64,000 nt of DNA from Bacteroidetes bacterium UBA4416 (GTDB lineage Bacteria; Bacteroidota; Bacteroidia; B-17B0; Aurantibacillaceae): the NCBI GenBank assembly GCA_002390745.1, contig DGQK01000064.1, positions 1 to 64,000 of the forward strand, read 5' to 3'. The notes beneath the pieces were generated by a model that made no database searches, had not been told where the DNA came from, and saw only the letters and a program-made list of their open reading frames with translations. A program made the translations under genes and the position numbers. Position 1 is the stretch's first letter; each line of letters starts with the position of its first letter. Below, piece by piece: positions 1 through 8,755 of this stretch.

Positions 1-28
1 AAGCCATCTCAATATCGGGATGGCTTTT
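1..28 (+). terminator. Rho-independent terminator of the gene left of the window
   Basis: AAGCCATC (1-8) pairs with GATGGCTT (19-26), followed by T residues. It ends a gene outside the window. Its T tract runs straight into the TATTTTTG box of the murI promoter. Confidence 0.75.
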
Positions 29-29
29 G

Positions 30-37
30 TATTTTTG
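30..37 (+). promoter_or_regulatory. -7 promoter box for murI
   Basis: TATTTTTG matches the Bacteroidota -7 consensus TAnnTTTG. The murI ATG lies only four bases after it, so the predicted transcript start falls at or next to the start codon. Confidence 0.5.
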
Positions 38-41
38 GTAA

Positions 42-863
42 ATGAACAATGGCCCGATTGGCGTTTTCGACAGTGGTTACGGCGGTTTGACCGTACTAAA
101 AGAAATTAAAGAAAGGCTGCCTCAATATGATTTTATCTACCTGGGGGATAACGCCCGTGCACCTTATGGTCCCCGAAGTTTTGATACCGTATATCACTAT
201 ACCCTTCAATGTGTGGAGTGGTTCTTTCGCCAGGATTGTCCGCTCGTTATCCTTGCCTGTAATACCGCATCTGCAAAGGCATTGCGGACCATTCAGCAAA
301 ACGATCTACCCGTGATCGCACCTGAAAAGCGGGTGCTTGGTGTTATAAGACCTACAACTGAAATAATAGGAAATTTTACTAAAAATAACCATGTTGGCAT
401 ATTGGGCACCAATGGCACAGTGCAATCAGACTCCTACCCGATTGAAATTAAAAAGTTTTTTCCGGCTATAAAAGTTTACCAACAGTCCTGCCCGATGTGG
501 GTGCCGCTGGTCGAAAACAATGAGCTGAACAATGAAGGGACAGCGTATTTTGTGAAAAAACACATGGAGCATTTATTTGCACAATCGCGATACATCGATA
601 CCATTATCCTGGCCTGCACCCATTATCCGATCTTAAGACCGGAGATAGAGAAATACCTGCCGGCCGGAGTGACGTTGCTCTCGCAGGGCCCAATTGTAGC
701 GCACAGTCTGCAGGATTACCTGGCACGTCACGCCGCGATGGACCAGCGGATCTCCAAAACCGGGAAGCTGGATTTTTTAACGACCGATTCCACCGAAAAT
801 TTCGATGCGCACGCCAGCCTGTTCTTTGGCGCCGAAGTAAAATCACAGCATTTAAGCCTATAG
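42..863 (+). CDS. murI: Glutamate racemase
   Basis: Converts L-glutamate to D-glutamate for peptidoglycan stem peptides in the cytoplasm. The 273-aa length is normal. The N-terminal GVFDSGYGG motif (Asp10, Ser11) and the two catalytic cysteines, Cys73 in ACNTAS and Cys192 in ACTHYP, are all present, so it should be active. The ATG at 42 gives the family N-terminus exactly. It stands alone, with an upstream terminator and a downstream non-coding stretch, so it is probably monocistronic. Confidence 0.97.
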   Translation: MNNGPIGVFDSGYGGLTVLKEIKERLPQYDFIYLGDNARAPYGPRSFDTVYHYTLQCVEWFFRQDCPLVILACNTASAKALRTIQQNDLPVIAPEKRVLGVIRPTTEIIGNFTKNNHVGILGTNGTVQSDSYPIEIKKFFPAIKVYQQSCPMWVPLVENNELNNEGTAYFVKKHMEHLFAQSRYIDTIILACTHYPILRPEIEKYLPAGVTLLSQGPIVAHSLQDYLARHAAMDQRISKTGKLDFLTTDSTENFDAHASLFFGAEVKSQHLSL

Positions 864-1039
864 ATTGGTATCAGCAGGAACCGGTGTCAGGGATTGAAGC
901 AGGAATCTCCCGCGCTATTCTCTCGCAGGAATTGTAGCGTATCAGCACGTCCGGATGCCCGGAAAAACAATATCGTTTGTAAAACAGGGCATTAATACCA
1001 CAATTCATAAAATCAACCATTCTCAAATTGATTTTTTAG
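864..1039. other. Intergenic stretch before the TPP riboswitch
   Basis: No convincing gene. It contains one copy of a dispersed intergenic repeat (884-960). The rest (961-1039) is AT-rich lead-in to the promoter at 1040. Confidence 0.6.
884..960 (+). repeat. Dispersed intergenic repeat, copy 1
   Basis: About 77 bp. The outer blocks match the reverse complement of 51771-51844: G(T/C)GTCAG, GATTGAAGC, AATC and TCCC on the left, TTG(T/C)AGCG, CG(T/C)CCGGA and GCCC on the right. The centre differs in sequence but both copies fold; here TCCCGCG can pair with CGCAGGA with one mismatch. Found by manual alignment of two copies only. Confidence 0.6.
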
Positions 1040-1047
1040 TAACTTTG
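1040..1047 (+). promoter_or_regulatory. -7 promoter box for the TPP riboswitch transcript
   Basis: TAACTTTG fits TAnnTTTG. No clear TTTG or TTG lies 17-23 bases upstream. The predicted transcript start is just before the riboswitch 5' strand near 1057. Confidence 0.5.
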
Positions 1048-1056
1048 CCGCAAAAT

Positions 1057-1228
1057 CTTTAGGGGTGCTTTATTCCATGATTGAATTAGAGCGTTGGAGA
1101 ATTTAAAACTCACCAACTCAAACACTAACTCAATAATTGGCTGTAAGCTGAGATGATACCCATTACAAAGAATTGCCACACAATTCCTTGTATGCACCTG
1201 ATCAGGGTAATGCCTGCGTAGGGAAACA
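1057..1228 (+). promoter_or_regulatory. TPP (THI-box) riboswitch
   Basis: All conserved blocks are present in order: GGGGTGC (1062-1068), CTGAGA (1148-1153) with ATACCC, ACCTGATC (1196-1203), and TAATGCCTGCGTAGGGA (1208-1224). The P3 arm is much enlarged: TTGAATTAG (1081-1089) pairs with CTAACTCAA (1125-1133) with one mismatch, and GTTGG (1093-1097) with CCAAC (1113-1117). Downstream, TCACA (1244-1248) and TGTGA (1255-1259) form a small hairpin before a T-rich tract, a possible weak attenuator. Thiamin pyrophosphate binding is expected to switch off the TonB receptor gene. Confidence 0.95.
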
Positions 1229-1291
1229 GTTAATACGAAAACGTCACATCCCCTTGTGAAGTTTGTTTTTAACATAATAAGAAAAACTTAA

Positions 1292-3724
1292 ATGACCTTC
1301 AAAACACTCAGAACAGCGGCTGGTATTGCCCTGGCCTTGTCATGCGCGTCTGTATCAAAAGCACAATTTGCCATTAGCGGCAGTGTATCATCGCCGGAGA
1401 AAAAGCCAATTCCCTTTTCGGTAGTCGGCATTAAAAATACCTTCCTGTCTACACAGGCCAATGCCGAAGGCCTGTTCAGTTTCAAAGGCCTGAAGCCCGG
1501 CGCCTATGTGCTGGTGACGAAATGCGCGGGCTATAAACCGAAGATTGATTCCATTGATGTGAAAGGCGATATGGCCATTGAGATCACACTGACACAAAAC
1601 GATGTGTCGCTGGATGAAGTTCTGGTATATTCCACACGCGTGGATAATACCTCCGCTTTTGCGCACAGCGACCTTAACGCGGAAGATATTAAAAAGCAAA
1701 ATGTAGGGCAGGACCTTCCTTACATTTTAAACTCCATCCCATCGGCAGTGATCAACTCCGACGCGGGAAACGGCGTAGGCTACACGGGTATGAGGATCCG
1801 GGGCACAGACGGCACGCGTATCAACCTTACCATCAATGGAGTTCCCATTAACGACGCCGAAAGCCAGGGCGTGTTTTTTGTGAACATGGGCGACATCATG
1901 TCGTCGGCCAACAGCATCCAGGTGCAGCGTGGTGTAGGCACCTCCGTGAACGGGGCCGCAGCGTTCGGGGCCAGCATCAATATGCAAACAAACCAGCTGC
2001 GCGAAAAACCCTATGCGGAAGTCAACAACAGCATCGGCTCTTACAACACCATGAAGAATACCATTGCGGCAGGAACGGGCCTTATCAATAATCACTTTAC
2101 CTTCGATGCCCGTGCTTCGCGCATCAGCAGCGACGGCTATATCGACAGGGCTTCTTCGAAGCTTAGCTCCTATTACATTTCCGGAGGCTACTACGGCAAA
2201 AAATCCGTGCTCAAAGCCATCATGTTCAGCGGGCAGGAAAAAACCTACCAGGCCTGGAACTATGTGTTGCAGGACAGCCTGAACGCGGGGAACAGAACGT
2301 TTAATTCCTGTGGGATGTATTACGATGCCAACGGAAATCTCAAATATTATAATAACGAAACAGATAATTACAAGCAGGATAATTACCAGCTGCATTATAT
2401 CCAAACCATCAACAGCCGTCTCAATGTGAACCTTACCGGGCATTACACGGCGGGTAAAGGCTATTACGAGCAATACAAGCAGGGGCAAACGCTGGCAGAT
2501 TATAAAATGCCGAATGTGATCACGGCACACGATACCCTCACCACGTCCGACCTCATCCGCCGCCGCTGGCTGGATAACGATTTTGTAGGAGTGCTCGGAA
2601 ATATCAATTACAGCCCGGTAAATAAGCTCAATTTTATACTTGGCGGCGGTTATAACAGCTACATAGGCCGCCACAACGGCGAGGTGATCTGGGCGCAGTT
2701 TGCAGATCCCAATAATTTCAAGCCGCGCTACTATGACGACAAGGCTACGAAAACAGATGGCAACGTGTACCTGAAAACCACCATCAAGCCCACAGCGAAG
2801 TTTACCGTGTTTGTCGATCTGCAATACCGCGCCATCAATTACAGCTTCACCGGCTTCGATACCTCGCGTGTGAATACAGCCGTGCAGGACGCCAGCTACG
2901 GTTTCTTCAATCCGAAGCTCGGATTAAATTACCTGCTGACGCCGAATACCAATATATACGCCAGCTACGGCATTGCCAACAAAGAGCCGAATCGTAACGA
3001 TTTCACACAGTCTACCGCACAAAGCAGGCCTAAACCGGAGCAGCTGAATGACCTTGAAGCAGGTATCTCACACCGCTTCAAACACGTGAACATCGGCCTG
3101 AATTTCTATGATATGGAATATAAAAACCAGCTGGTGCTCAACGGACAGATCAACGATGTAGGTGCCTACAACCGCGTGAATGTGGAATACAGCTACAGGC
3201 GTGGAGTAGAGGCAGAGCTGAGCGCCGACATTACGAAATACTTTACCTTCAATGGAAACCTCACCTTTTCTCAGAACAAGGTGAAAAATTTCACGGAATT
3301 CATCGACAGCAGCGATGTCAATTACACAGTCTTCACACAGTATAAAAAGACCTATTCATTGACGGATATTTCTTTTTCGCCGAATGTGATCGCTGCCGCC
3401 AACCTGATCTTCAAGCCTATCAGAAACCTGGAGATTGCGGTGCTGAATAAATATGTGGGCAGGCAATACCTCGATAATACTTCCGATGTTGATCGCTCCA
3501 TCCACGATTATTTCGTGACGGACCTGCGGGTAAATTATACCATCCGTACACGCCTCATCAAAGAGATCAACCTGATCGGTGTGGTCTATAATATTTCGAA
3601 TACGGTCTATGAAACCAATGGCTACAACTATAGTTTTTATTCGGGAAGCCAGCTGTATAAGCAAAATTATCTGGCACCAGCCGCGCCGACCAATTTTATG
3701 CTGGCGCTCAACCTGAAATTCTGA
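1292..3724 (+). CDS. TonB-dependent outer membrane receptor, probable thiamin-compound importer
   Basis: 810 aa. A signal peptide ends near residue 24 (SKAQ). A carboxypeptidase-regulatory-like domain follows (about 25-105), then a plug domain (about 130-235; GMRIRGTDG and NGVPINDAE are typical) and a long beta-barrel ending in a phenylalanine. It uses TonB/ExbBD energy for uptake across the outer membrane. The thiamin link comes only from the TPP riboswitch directly upstream; TonB receptors under THI-box control have been proposed as thiamin importers in this phylum. No inner-membrane partner (PnuT) or thi gene lies nearby, and a strong terminator follows, so it is monocistronic. Confidence 0.93.
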   Translation: MTFKTLRTAAGIALALSCASVSKAQFAISGSVSSPEKKPIPFSVVGIKNTFLSTQANAEGLFSFKGLKPGAYVLVTKCAGYKPKIDSIDVKGDMAIEITLTQNDVSLDEVLVYSTRVDNTSAFAHSDLNAEDIKKQNVGQDLPYILNSIPSAVINSDAGNGVGYTGMRIRGTDGTRINLTINGVPINDAESQGVFFVNMGDIMSSANSIQVQRGVGTSVNGAAAFGASINMQTNQLREKPYAEVNNSIGSYNTMKNTIAAGTGLINNHFTFDARASRISSDGYIDRASSKLSSYYISGGYYGKKSVLKAIMFSGQEKTYQAWNYVLQDSLNAGNRTFNSCGMYYDANGNLKYYNNETDNYKQDNYQLHYIQTINSRLNVNLTGHYTAGKGYYEQYKQGQTLADYKMPNVITAHDTLTTSDLIRRRWLDNDFVGVLGNINYSPVNKLNFILGGGYNSYIGRHNGEVIWAQFADPNNFKPRYYDDKATKTDGNVYLKTTIKPTAKFTVFVDLQYRAINYSFTGFDTSRVNTAVQDASYGFFNPKLGLNYLLTPNTNIYASYGIANKEPNRNDFTQSTAQSRPKPEQLNDLEAGISHRFKHVNIGLNFYDMEYKNQLVLNGQINDVGAYNRVNVEYSYRRGVEAELSADITKYFTFNGNLTFSQNKVKNFTEFIDSSDVNYTVFTQYKKTYSLTDISFSPNVIAAANLIFKPIRNLEIAVLNKYVGRQYLDNTSDVDRSIHDYFVTDLRVNYTIRTRLIKEINLIGVVYNISNTVYETNGYNYSFYSGSQLYKQNYLAPAAPTNFMLALNLKF

Positions 3725-3742
3725 GTAGTATCCGCTGAAACC

Positions 3743-3776
3743 AAAACAGGCACAGTTGCTTAGCTGTGCCTGTTTT
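3743..3776. terminator. Bidirectional terminator
   Basis: AAAACAGGCACAG (3743-3755) pairs perfectly with CTGTGCCTGTTTT (3764-3776). It serves the TonB receptor and the converging PPIase gene. Confidence 0.9.
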
Positions 3777-3849
3777 CTATTGTGCTTTTGTTTTATACGG
3801 TCAGGCAGATGCGGCTCTTTGGTTCCCCGCTACTTGCTATGGTATGTTG

Positions 3850-4677
3850 TCACTCCACAATGGTGATCTTCATGCGGATGTCAATGAGAGGACGGTCGTT
3901 CTTGCCGGTTCTGGCGGCAGCAATGCGGTCTATCACTTCCAGCCCCTCGATCACTTCTCCGAATACGGTATAGTTGGTATCGAGGTGTGGAGTTCCCCCC
4001 AGGGATTTGTATACAGCTTTATGCGTTTCCGGGAAGGTGTAATGAGGTGTCAGCTCATAAGCCTTGTCTGTTTTTTCAGTCAATAGCCTGGTATAAACCA
4101 GAAGGCTGTCGTTGCTCACACCCTTAAAAGCCGCGATCTTTTCTTTCAGGCGGCTGTTTTCCGGGAGGTTTAAGACCGAATCTTTCAGCCGGTTGATCAA
4201 CGGCTTATTGATGCGCCTTTCAAAGGATTTGAGGTCCTCCTCGGTCCTTGGCTTTCCCTGCACGATGTAGAACTGGCAGGCCGAAGAAGCTTTTGTTGGG
4301 TTCACGTCGTCGCCGTTGCGTGCAGCGCACAGCATGCCCTTTTTATGAAACAGCTCAGGCCTGAACTCTGCGGGAATCGTATAGTTGAGGTCGCCGTCGC
4401 CCAGCACTTTAAACTGATCGGCCGTTTTGCTGTCGGGGTCGCCGCCCTGGATCATGAATTCTTCGATCACACGGTGGAACATCAGGCTATCGTAAAAATG
4501 CGCTTTCACCAGTTTCAGGAAATTGTCGCGGTGCAGCGGTGTTTCGTTAAAGAGCTTCACTTTCATATTCCCGTGGATGGTTGAAATCAGGATGGTCTCA
4601 CTGGAAAAGCTCTGGGAAAGCCCCGGTTTAATCATTGAAACAAGGATCAGAATCAATATTATCGTCCGGCAGGGCAT
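3850..4677 (-). CDS. Exported cyclophilin-type peptidyl-prolyl cis-trans isomerase
   Basis: 275 aa with an N-terminal hydrophobic signal (about residues 5-22, ending GLSQ). The cyclophilin fold is visible: FHRVIEEFMIQGGD near residue 68, SSACQFYIV near 131, and GGTPHLDTNYTVFGEVIEGLEVID near the C-terminus. Between the last two blocks is a charged insertion of about 90 residues found in Bacteroidota PPIases. It should catalyse proline isomerisation during folding of exported proteins. The gene is divergent from the 4740 lipoprotein; the -33 element of that promoter overlaps this start codon. Confidence 0.93.
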   Translation of the reverse strand: MPCRTIILILILVSMIKPGLSQSFSSETILISTIHGNMKVKLFNETPLHRDNFLKLVKAHFYDSLMFHRVIEEFMIQGGDPDSKTADQFKVLGDGDLNYTIPAEFRPELFHKKGMLCAARNGDDVNPTKASSACQFYIVQGKPRTEEDLKSFERRINKPLINRLKDSVLNLPENSRLKEKIAAFKGVSNDSLLVYTRLLTEKTDKAYELTPHYTFPETHKAVYKSLGGTPHLDTNYTVFGEVIEGLEVIDRIAAARTGKNDRPLIDIRMKITIVE

Positions 4678-4704
4678 TGAATTATGAAAATTTTAGTATA
4701 TTTG
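4677..4704 (+). promoter_or_regulatory. Promoter of the small lipoprotein gene
   Basis: TTG (4677-4679), 17 bases, then TATATTTG (4697-4704): a good match to the Bacteroidota promoter. The TTG overlaps the PPIase start codon on the other strand. Confidence 0.65.
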
Positions 4705-4739
4705 AACTACAATATTAATCCATATTAATTAATATAAAA

Positions 4740-5096
4740 ATGAAATTAAGACTATTTGCTGCATGTACCGGCCTTTTATTCGTTTTAGGATTATCCACTT
4801 CCTGCGAGAAGAAAACGGATTGCAAGCTGAACATTGTGACCGTAGACAGTAAAGGAATGCCTTTATCTAACGTGAAGGTAAAAGTATATGCCAACGTCAA
4901 AACTGCTTCCGGCTCTACCGTAGAGGCTGATCTGAAGGCGGAAGGCGTATCCGATGGCAGCGGAACCAGCACCTATACCTTTAAATTACCCGCCATTCTC
5001 GACATCCGTGCAGCAGGCACCGGCTCGCTGGTTGGTACCGGCATCATTAAGCTGGAAGAAGGTAAAACCGTTGAAAAAACCATTACCGTTAAATAA
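4740..5096 (+). CDS. Small hypothetical lipoprotein
   Basis: 118 aa. The signal peptide ends in a lipobox (LSTSC, Cys22), so the mature protein is membrane-anchored by lipid. The remainder (KLNIVTVDSKGMPLSNVKVKVYANV, then a strand-rich stretch ending EKTITVK) resembles a single carboxypeptidase-regulatory/Ig-like beta-sandwich. No enzymatic motif is visible. It has its own promoter and terminator. The function is unknown. Confidence 0.85.
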   Translation: MKLRLFAACTGLLFVLGLSTSCEKKTDCKLNIVTVDSKGMPLSNVKVKVYANVKTASGSTVEADLKAEGVSDGSGTSTYTFKLPAILDIRAAGTGSLVGTGIIKLEEGKTVEKTITVK

Positions 5097-5114
5097 CACG
5101 ATATCTTTCTTTAA

Positions 5115-5147
5115 AAAAAATCCTTCACGGCCTGTGAGGGATTTTTT
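5115..5147. terminator. Terminator of the small lipoprotein gene
   Basis: AAAAAATCC with TTCAC pairs with GTGAGGGATTTTTT around a short loop. It can also serve the converging glycosyltransferase gene. Confidence 0.8.
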
Positions 5148-5205
5148 GTTTTACAGAAGTTAAACAGGATGGACCTTCCTCCCGCCGGCAGGTTCCTAAG
5201 GAAGC

Positions 5206-6399
5206 TCACAGCGTTTTGTAAAACGCCAGCAAATCAGCAGCTATCGCTTTGTAATCAAAATGGGATTCTGCCAGCATCCGGGCCTGTGTTTGCAATGTTC
5301 TCTTTTTCTGCCCGTCGTTCAGCAGCGAAACAATCGCTTCCCGAAACTCCCCGGGGTTATCGGCTACGATCAGCTCTTTGTGGTTGGTATACGGGATCCC
5401 TTCCGCACCGATGCTGGTGGTAATGATCGCTTTGCCGTAAGCCAGGCCTTCTACCAGCTTGATCCGGAGCCCGCTTCCCGACCACAGGGGGACGAGCATG
5501 ATGTCGTAGGTTTTGTAAAATTCCGCAGAGCTACTCACGTGCTCAATCACGGTCAGGTTTTGGTTCGCCAGGCGCTTGAATTTTTCGGGCATGTTTTTTC
5601 CGGCCAATACCAGCCTGCTTTCCGGAACTTGTTTCAAAACGCCGGGCCATACCTGCTCCAGGAGCCAGGTCACGGCTTCTTCGTTCGGCATCCAGTCCAT
5701 CGACGCAAAATGAAAGAGCGTGTTGGCTTCGGAAGGCCTTTCCACTTTTTGATAGGCACTGAGGTTAATGCCGGTGAGGCAGGTATAGATCACCTTATGC
5801 GGAACCAGTGCCTGAATGTTTTTTTTGTCTTCGTCGGTGATCGTTACAATAGCATCCGCTTTGGCAAAAGCATCGAGCTCAAAACGCCTGAGCCTGTTGT
5901 TTTGCAGGCCGAGGTATGTTTTTTTGAGAAAGCTGGGCTCATTGGCCAGGTGGCGCTCCCAGATCTGGTGTTCCAGGTTGTGGGCCCTGATGCTGATCTT
6001 TGCCTGCGAATGCTGCCTGATCAGCGGGATGTAGGTCGCCATGAATACGCCCTCCAGCTGCACCAGGTCGAAGCGGTATGCTTTGAGCCTGCGGACAAGT
6101 TCTTCGCCGAAAGCCCTGAAAAAGAAACGGCTTACAAAATACGATTGCGATGAGCACAAATTGAAAAGGGCGCCACTCACAGAAGTATCCGTATTGCGGT
6201 ATACCGAGGCATAGTGCGTTTTGTCTTTAAATTCCTGAGGAACCTCTGAATCGGGCTTGAAGTGCTTTTTGGTGTTGATCGTAAGCAGGTGAAGCTCCAC
6301 ACCGTTATCAGCTAAACCTTCCGCCAGGTTATAAATAGCAATAGAGCTTCCGTCGTTTGCAGGATAGGGCGCCTTATTGCTTAGCTGAAGGATCCGCAT
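5206..6399 (-). CDS. Glycosyltransferase, GT4-like (GT-B fold)
   Basis: 397 aa from the ATG at 6399 (MRILQLSNKAPYPANDG), which restores the family N-terminus. The open frame continues upstream to 6582 but that part overlaps the permease gene and looks random. The N-terminal acceptor domain is followed by a GT1-type C-terminal domain with GSGLRIKLVEGLAYGKAIITT, the nucleotide-sugar binding region, near residue 320. It probably adds a sugar to a surface glycan. It overlaps the end of the upstream permease gene by 26 bases, so the two are probably co-translated. Acceptor and donor cannot be told. Confidence 0.9.
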   Translation of the reverse strand: MRILQLSNKAPYPANDGSSIAIYNLAEGLADNGVELHLLTINTKKHFKPDSEVPQEFKDKTHYASVYRNTDTSVSGALFNLCSSQSYFVSRFFFRAFGEELVRRLKAYRFDLVQLEGVFMATYIPLIRQHSQAKISIRAHNLEHQIWERHLANEPSFLKKTYLGLQNNRLRRFELDAFAKADAIVTITDEDKKNIQALVPHKVIYTCLTGINLSAYQKVERPSEANTLFHFASMDWMPNEEAVTWLLEQVWPGVLKQVPESRLVLAGKNMPEKFKRLANQNLTVIEHVSSSAEFYKTYDIMLVPLWSGSGLRIKLVEGLAYGKAIITTSIGAEGIPYTNHKELIVADNPGEFREAIVSLLNDGQKKRTLQTQARMLAESHFDYKAIAADLLAFYKTL

Positions 6400-7714
6400 G
6401 CTTCGCTTTTTTAAATCGTTTGAAGAAATTTTTGACCGGATCGGTATAAAGGTTAAGGTCAAATATGGCTGAATCCGTAGCTGCCTTGTAAGTAAGGAAA
6501 ATGCCAAGAGGCAGGAAGAGGCAAAGCGGGAACCAGGCGCCGAACACCACATTGTAGATCCCTTCGTCCACCATGCGCTCATAAATGATGTTCACAATAT
6601 AATAGAGCAGGAAGAACAGCACCGCAACCACCACCGGAAGCCCCATACCGCCTTTCCGGATAATAGCCCCCAGCGAAGCGCCCACAAAGAAAAGCACGAT
6701 GCAGGCGAAGGAAATGTTGATCTTCTTGTGCCATCCCAGCTGGTAATCTGTTCGCCGGTAGCGGAGGCCCACCAATTCATCGTTTACAGAGTCGATAAAG
6801 CCGCTGGAGTTGCGGACCAGGTTTTGCGCGTTCTCTACACTTCGCCTGAAATCATCTTTATTCAACGAGGCATAGAATGCATGCAGGTTGAGGTGATTGG
6901 TTGCCATGGCCGCCGTGTGGTAGGTCCTGGTGAAAAAATAATTGTCGAACTGCTTTTTGAGGTAATGGTATTTGGCGAAAATGGAGATATTGAAGGAGTC
7001 GATCTCATGGTCGATCTGCCATACATTCATCATTTCGTGGTGGCCTTTGAAGAGGCTCTCTTCCGTATTCTTCATTTTAAAGTCGCTCATGTCTACGTTG
7101 ACATTCAACTGCCTGAAGAACAGCTGCGTCAGGGGCCGACTGGTTTTTTGATCCTCCTCCTTGATCGCATCGTCGTAGCGCACACCGTCATGGAGCCTGA
7201 GCTGCAGGTAATTGGTGTCTGCCGAAGGCTGCATAGAGCCGCTGTCGGCGTAGAGCTGTATGTTATTGCCCATGCCTTCGTGGTGGTCGTAAATAGACAG
7301 GTTGTAAAGCGTTTTGCCATCCCTGTTCTTTTTGGCGGTTTTGATGCTGTATCCCTTCAGCTGGTTGTAATAAATGCCCTCCTTGATGCTGAGCGTTGGC
7401 TTTGCCTGTCGGATGTCCCAGAGCAGGCGTGCGGATTTGAGCGTAATGCTTGGGAGAACAAAATTATTGAACACAAAGGTGAGGCCCGCCAGGAAAATGA
7501 TGAATGCGAACAAAGGCCGGAGGATCCGGAATAACGAAAGCCCTGAAGATTTCATGGCCGCCAGCTCGTAGTTTTCAGCCAGGTTGCCAAAGGTCATGAT
7601 GGAAGAGAGGAGGACAGCCAGGGGCATGGCCACGGGAATAAAGGTAATAAAGGAATAGGTGAAGAATTTGGTAAGCACCCAAAAGGTCATGCCCTTGCCG
7701 ATAATATCGTCCAT
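6374..7714 (-). CDS. LptF/LptG-type (YjgP/YjgQ) permease
   Basis: Inner-membrane permease of the lipopolysaccharide export ABC system. N-terminal TM helices (FFTYSFITFIPVAMPLAVLLSSIMTFG), the family motif NLAENYELAAMKSSGLS, a large periplasmic domain, then three C-terminal TM helices. The ATG at 7714 (446 aa) is probably not the real start: the frame stays open upstream to a stop at 7865-7867 and encodes LLKSYLPPFFLTLFIG then VFVFFLIHVFTY, which looks like the missing first TM segment. That extension has no ATG, GTG or TTG; CTG at 7825 is the only near-standard candidate. Confidence 0.9.
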   Translation of the reverse strand: MDDIIGKGMTFWVLTKFFTYSFITFIPVAMPLAVLLSSIMTFGNLAENYELAAMKSSGLSLFRILRPLFAFIIFLAGLTFVFNNFVLPSITLKSARLLWDIRQAKPTLSIKEGIYYNQLKGYSIKTAKKNRDGKTLYNLSIYDHHEGMGNNIQLYADSGSMQPSADTNYLQLRLHDGVRYDDAIKEEDQKTSRPLTQLFFRQLNVNVDMSDFKMKNTEESLFKGHHEMMNVWQIDHEIDSFNISIFAKYHYLKKQFDNYFFTRTYHTAAMATNHLNLHAFYASLNKDDFRRSVENAQNLVRNSSGFIDSVNDELVGLRYRRTDYQLGWHKKINISFACIVLFFVGASLGAIIRKGGMGLPVVVAVLFFLLYYIVNIIYERMVDEGIYNVVFGAWFPLCLFLPLGIFLTYKAATDSAIFDLNLYTDPVKNFFKRFKKAKHADPSAKQ

Positions 7715-7977
7715 GTAGGTAAATACGTGGATCAGGAAAAAAACGAAGACGCCGATAAAAAGCGTCAGGAAGAAAGGGGGCAGGTAAGACTTTAAAAGGT
7801 AGCTATGTAAAACTTTTAGTTTCAGTGCTTCTGTGTTTGAGGTTGTGTTTACCGTATATCTGATTCAACGTTGGTTTCAGTCAATTCACCGGTTTTACTG
7901 GTGATCGGGGCCCGAAATGAAAGCTCTAAAATAACGGATATTTTTTAATGTTTATAGCCAATTTATCTAAACTTTGC

Positions 7978-7985
7978 TATTTTTG
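7978..7985 (+). promoter_or_regulatory. -7 promoter box for the GT2 gene
   Basis: TATTTTTG matches TAnnTTTG and ends six bases before the ATG at 7992, suggesting a leaderless or nearly leaderless transcript. Confidence 0.45.
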
Positions 7986-7991
7986 TATGAT

Positions 7992-8741
7992 ATGATTAAC
8001 GGAAAAAAGATTGTGGTAGTGTTGCCGGCCTACAATGCGGCATTGACCTTGAAAAGAACGTATGATGAGATCCCCTTTGATATTGTGGATGATGTGGTGT
8101 TGGTGGATGATCACAGTAAAGACAACACCTCTGAGGTAGGTCGCCAGCTCGGCATCAGGCATGTGATCCGCCACGAGAAAAACAAGGGCTACGGCGGCAA
8201 TCAGAAAACCTGCTACGATACTGCCCTTTCCATCGGCGCCGACATCGTCATCATGCTGCACCCCGATTACCAGTACACTCCCAAGCTTATTCAAAGCATG
8301 AGTTACATGATCGCCAATGACCTGTATCCTTCCGTATTCGGCTCCCGGATCCTGGGCAAGGGCGCGCTCAAAGGCGGTATGCCCATGTATAAATACATCT
8401 TCAACCGCTGCCTCACCTTTACGCAAAACGTGCTCATCAACCAAAAGCTGAGCGAATACCATACAGGATACAGGGCTTTCAACAGGGAGATCCTGGAAAC
8501 CATCAGTTACCACGAGAACTCCGATGATTTTGTGTTCGATAACCAGATGATCTCGCAGATCTTTTACGCAGGCTTTGAGATCGCAGAGATTACCTGTCCT
8601 ACCAAATACTTCCCCGAAGCCAGCTCTATCAACTTCAGGCGCAGTATGAAGTATGGCCTGGGTGTATTGGGAGTGTCGTTCACGCATTTCTTCAATAAAC
8701 TGGGCCTGGCAAAGAGCAGGATTTACCTGCGTAAAAAATAA
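7992..8741 (+). CDS. Glycosyltransferase family 2 (dolichyl-phosphate-mannose-synthase-like)
   Basis: 249 aa from the ATG at 7992 (MINGKKIVVVLPAYN). A TTG-initiated frame could add six residues, but these overlap the promoter box. GT-A fold: VVLPAYNAALTL at the N-terminus, VLVDDHSKDNT with the first acidic pair, and a HPDYQY segment where the DXD-like metal site is expected. No C-terminal membrane domain is present, so it is cytosolic or peripheral. It probably transfers a sugar to a polyprenyl phosphate or similar lipid. The lipoprotein gene starts 14 bases downstream. Confidence 0.92.
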   Translation: MINGKKIVVVLPAYNAALTLKRTYDEIPFDIVDDVVLVDDHSKDNTSEVGRQLGIRHVIRHEKNKGYGGNQKTCYDTALSIGADIVIMLHPDYQYTPKLIQSMSYMIANDLYPSVFGSRILGKGALKGGMPMYKYIFNRCLTFTQNVLINQKLSEYHTGYRAFNREILETISYHENSDDFVFDNQMISQIFYAGFEIAEITCPTKYFPEASSINFRRSMKYGLGVLGVSFTHFFNKLGLAKSRIYLRKK

Positions 8742-8755
8742 TTCAACCACATACC

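Noticed and set aside
1727..2824. 365-aa open frame on the minus strand
   Set aside because: Antisense shadow of the TonB receptor; composition is random-like and no family is seen.
6400..6582. N-terminal extension of the GT4 gene
   Set aside because: It overlaps the permease gene in another frame, and the family start is at 6399.
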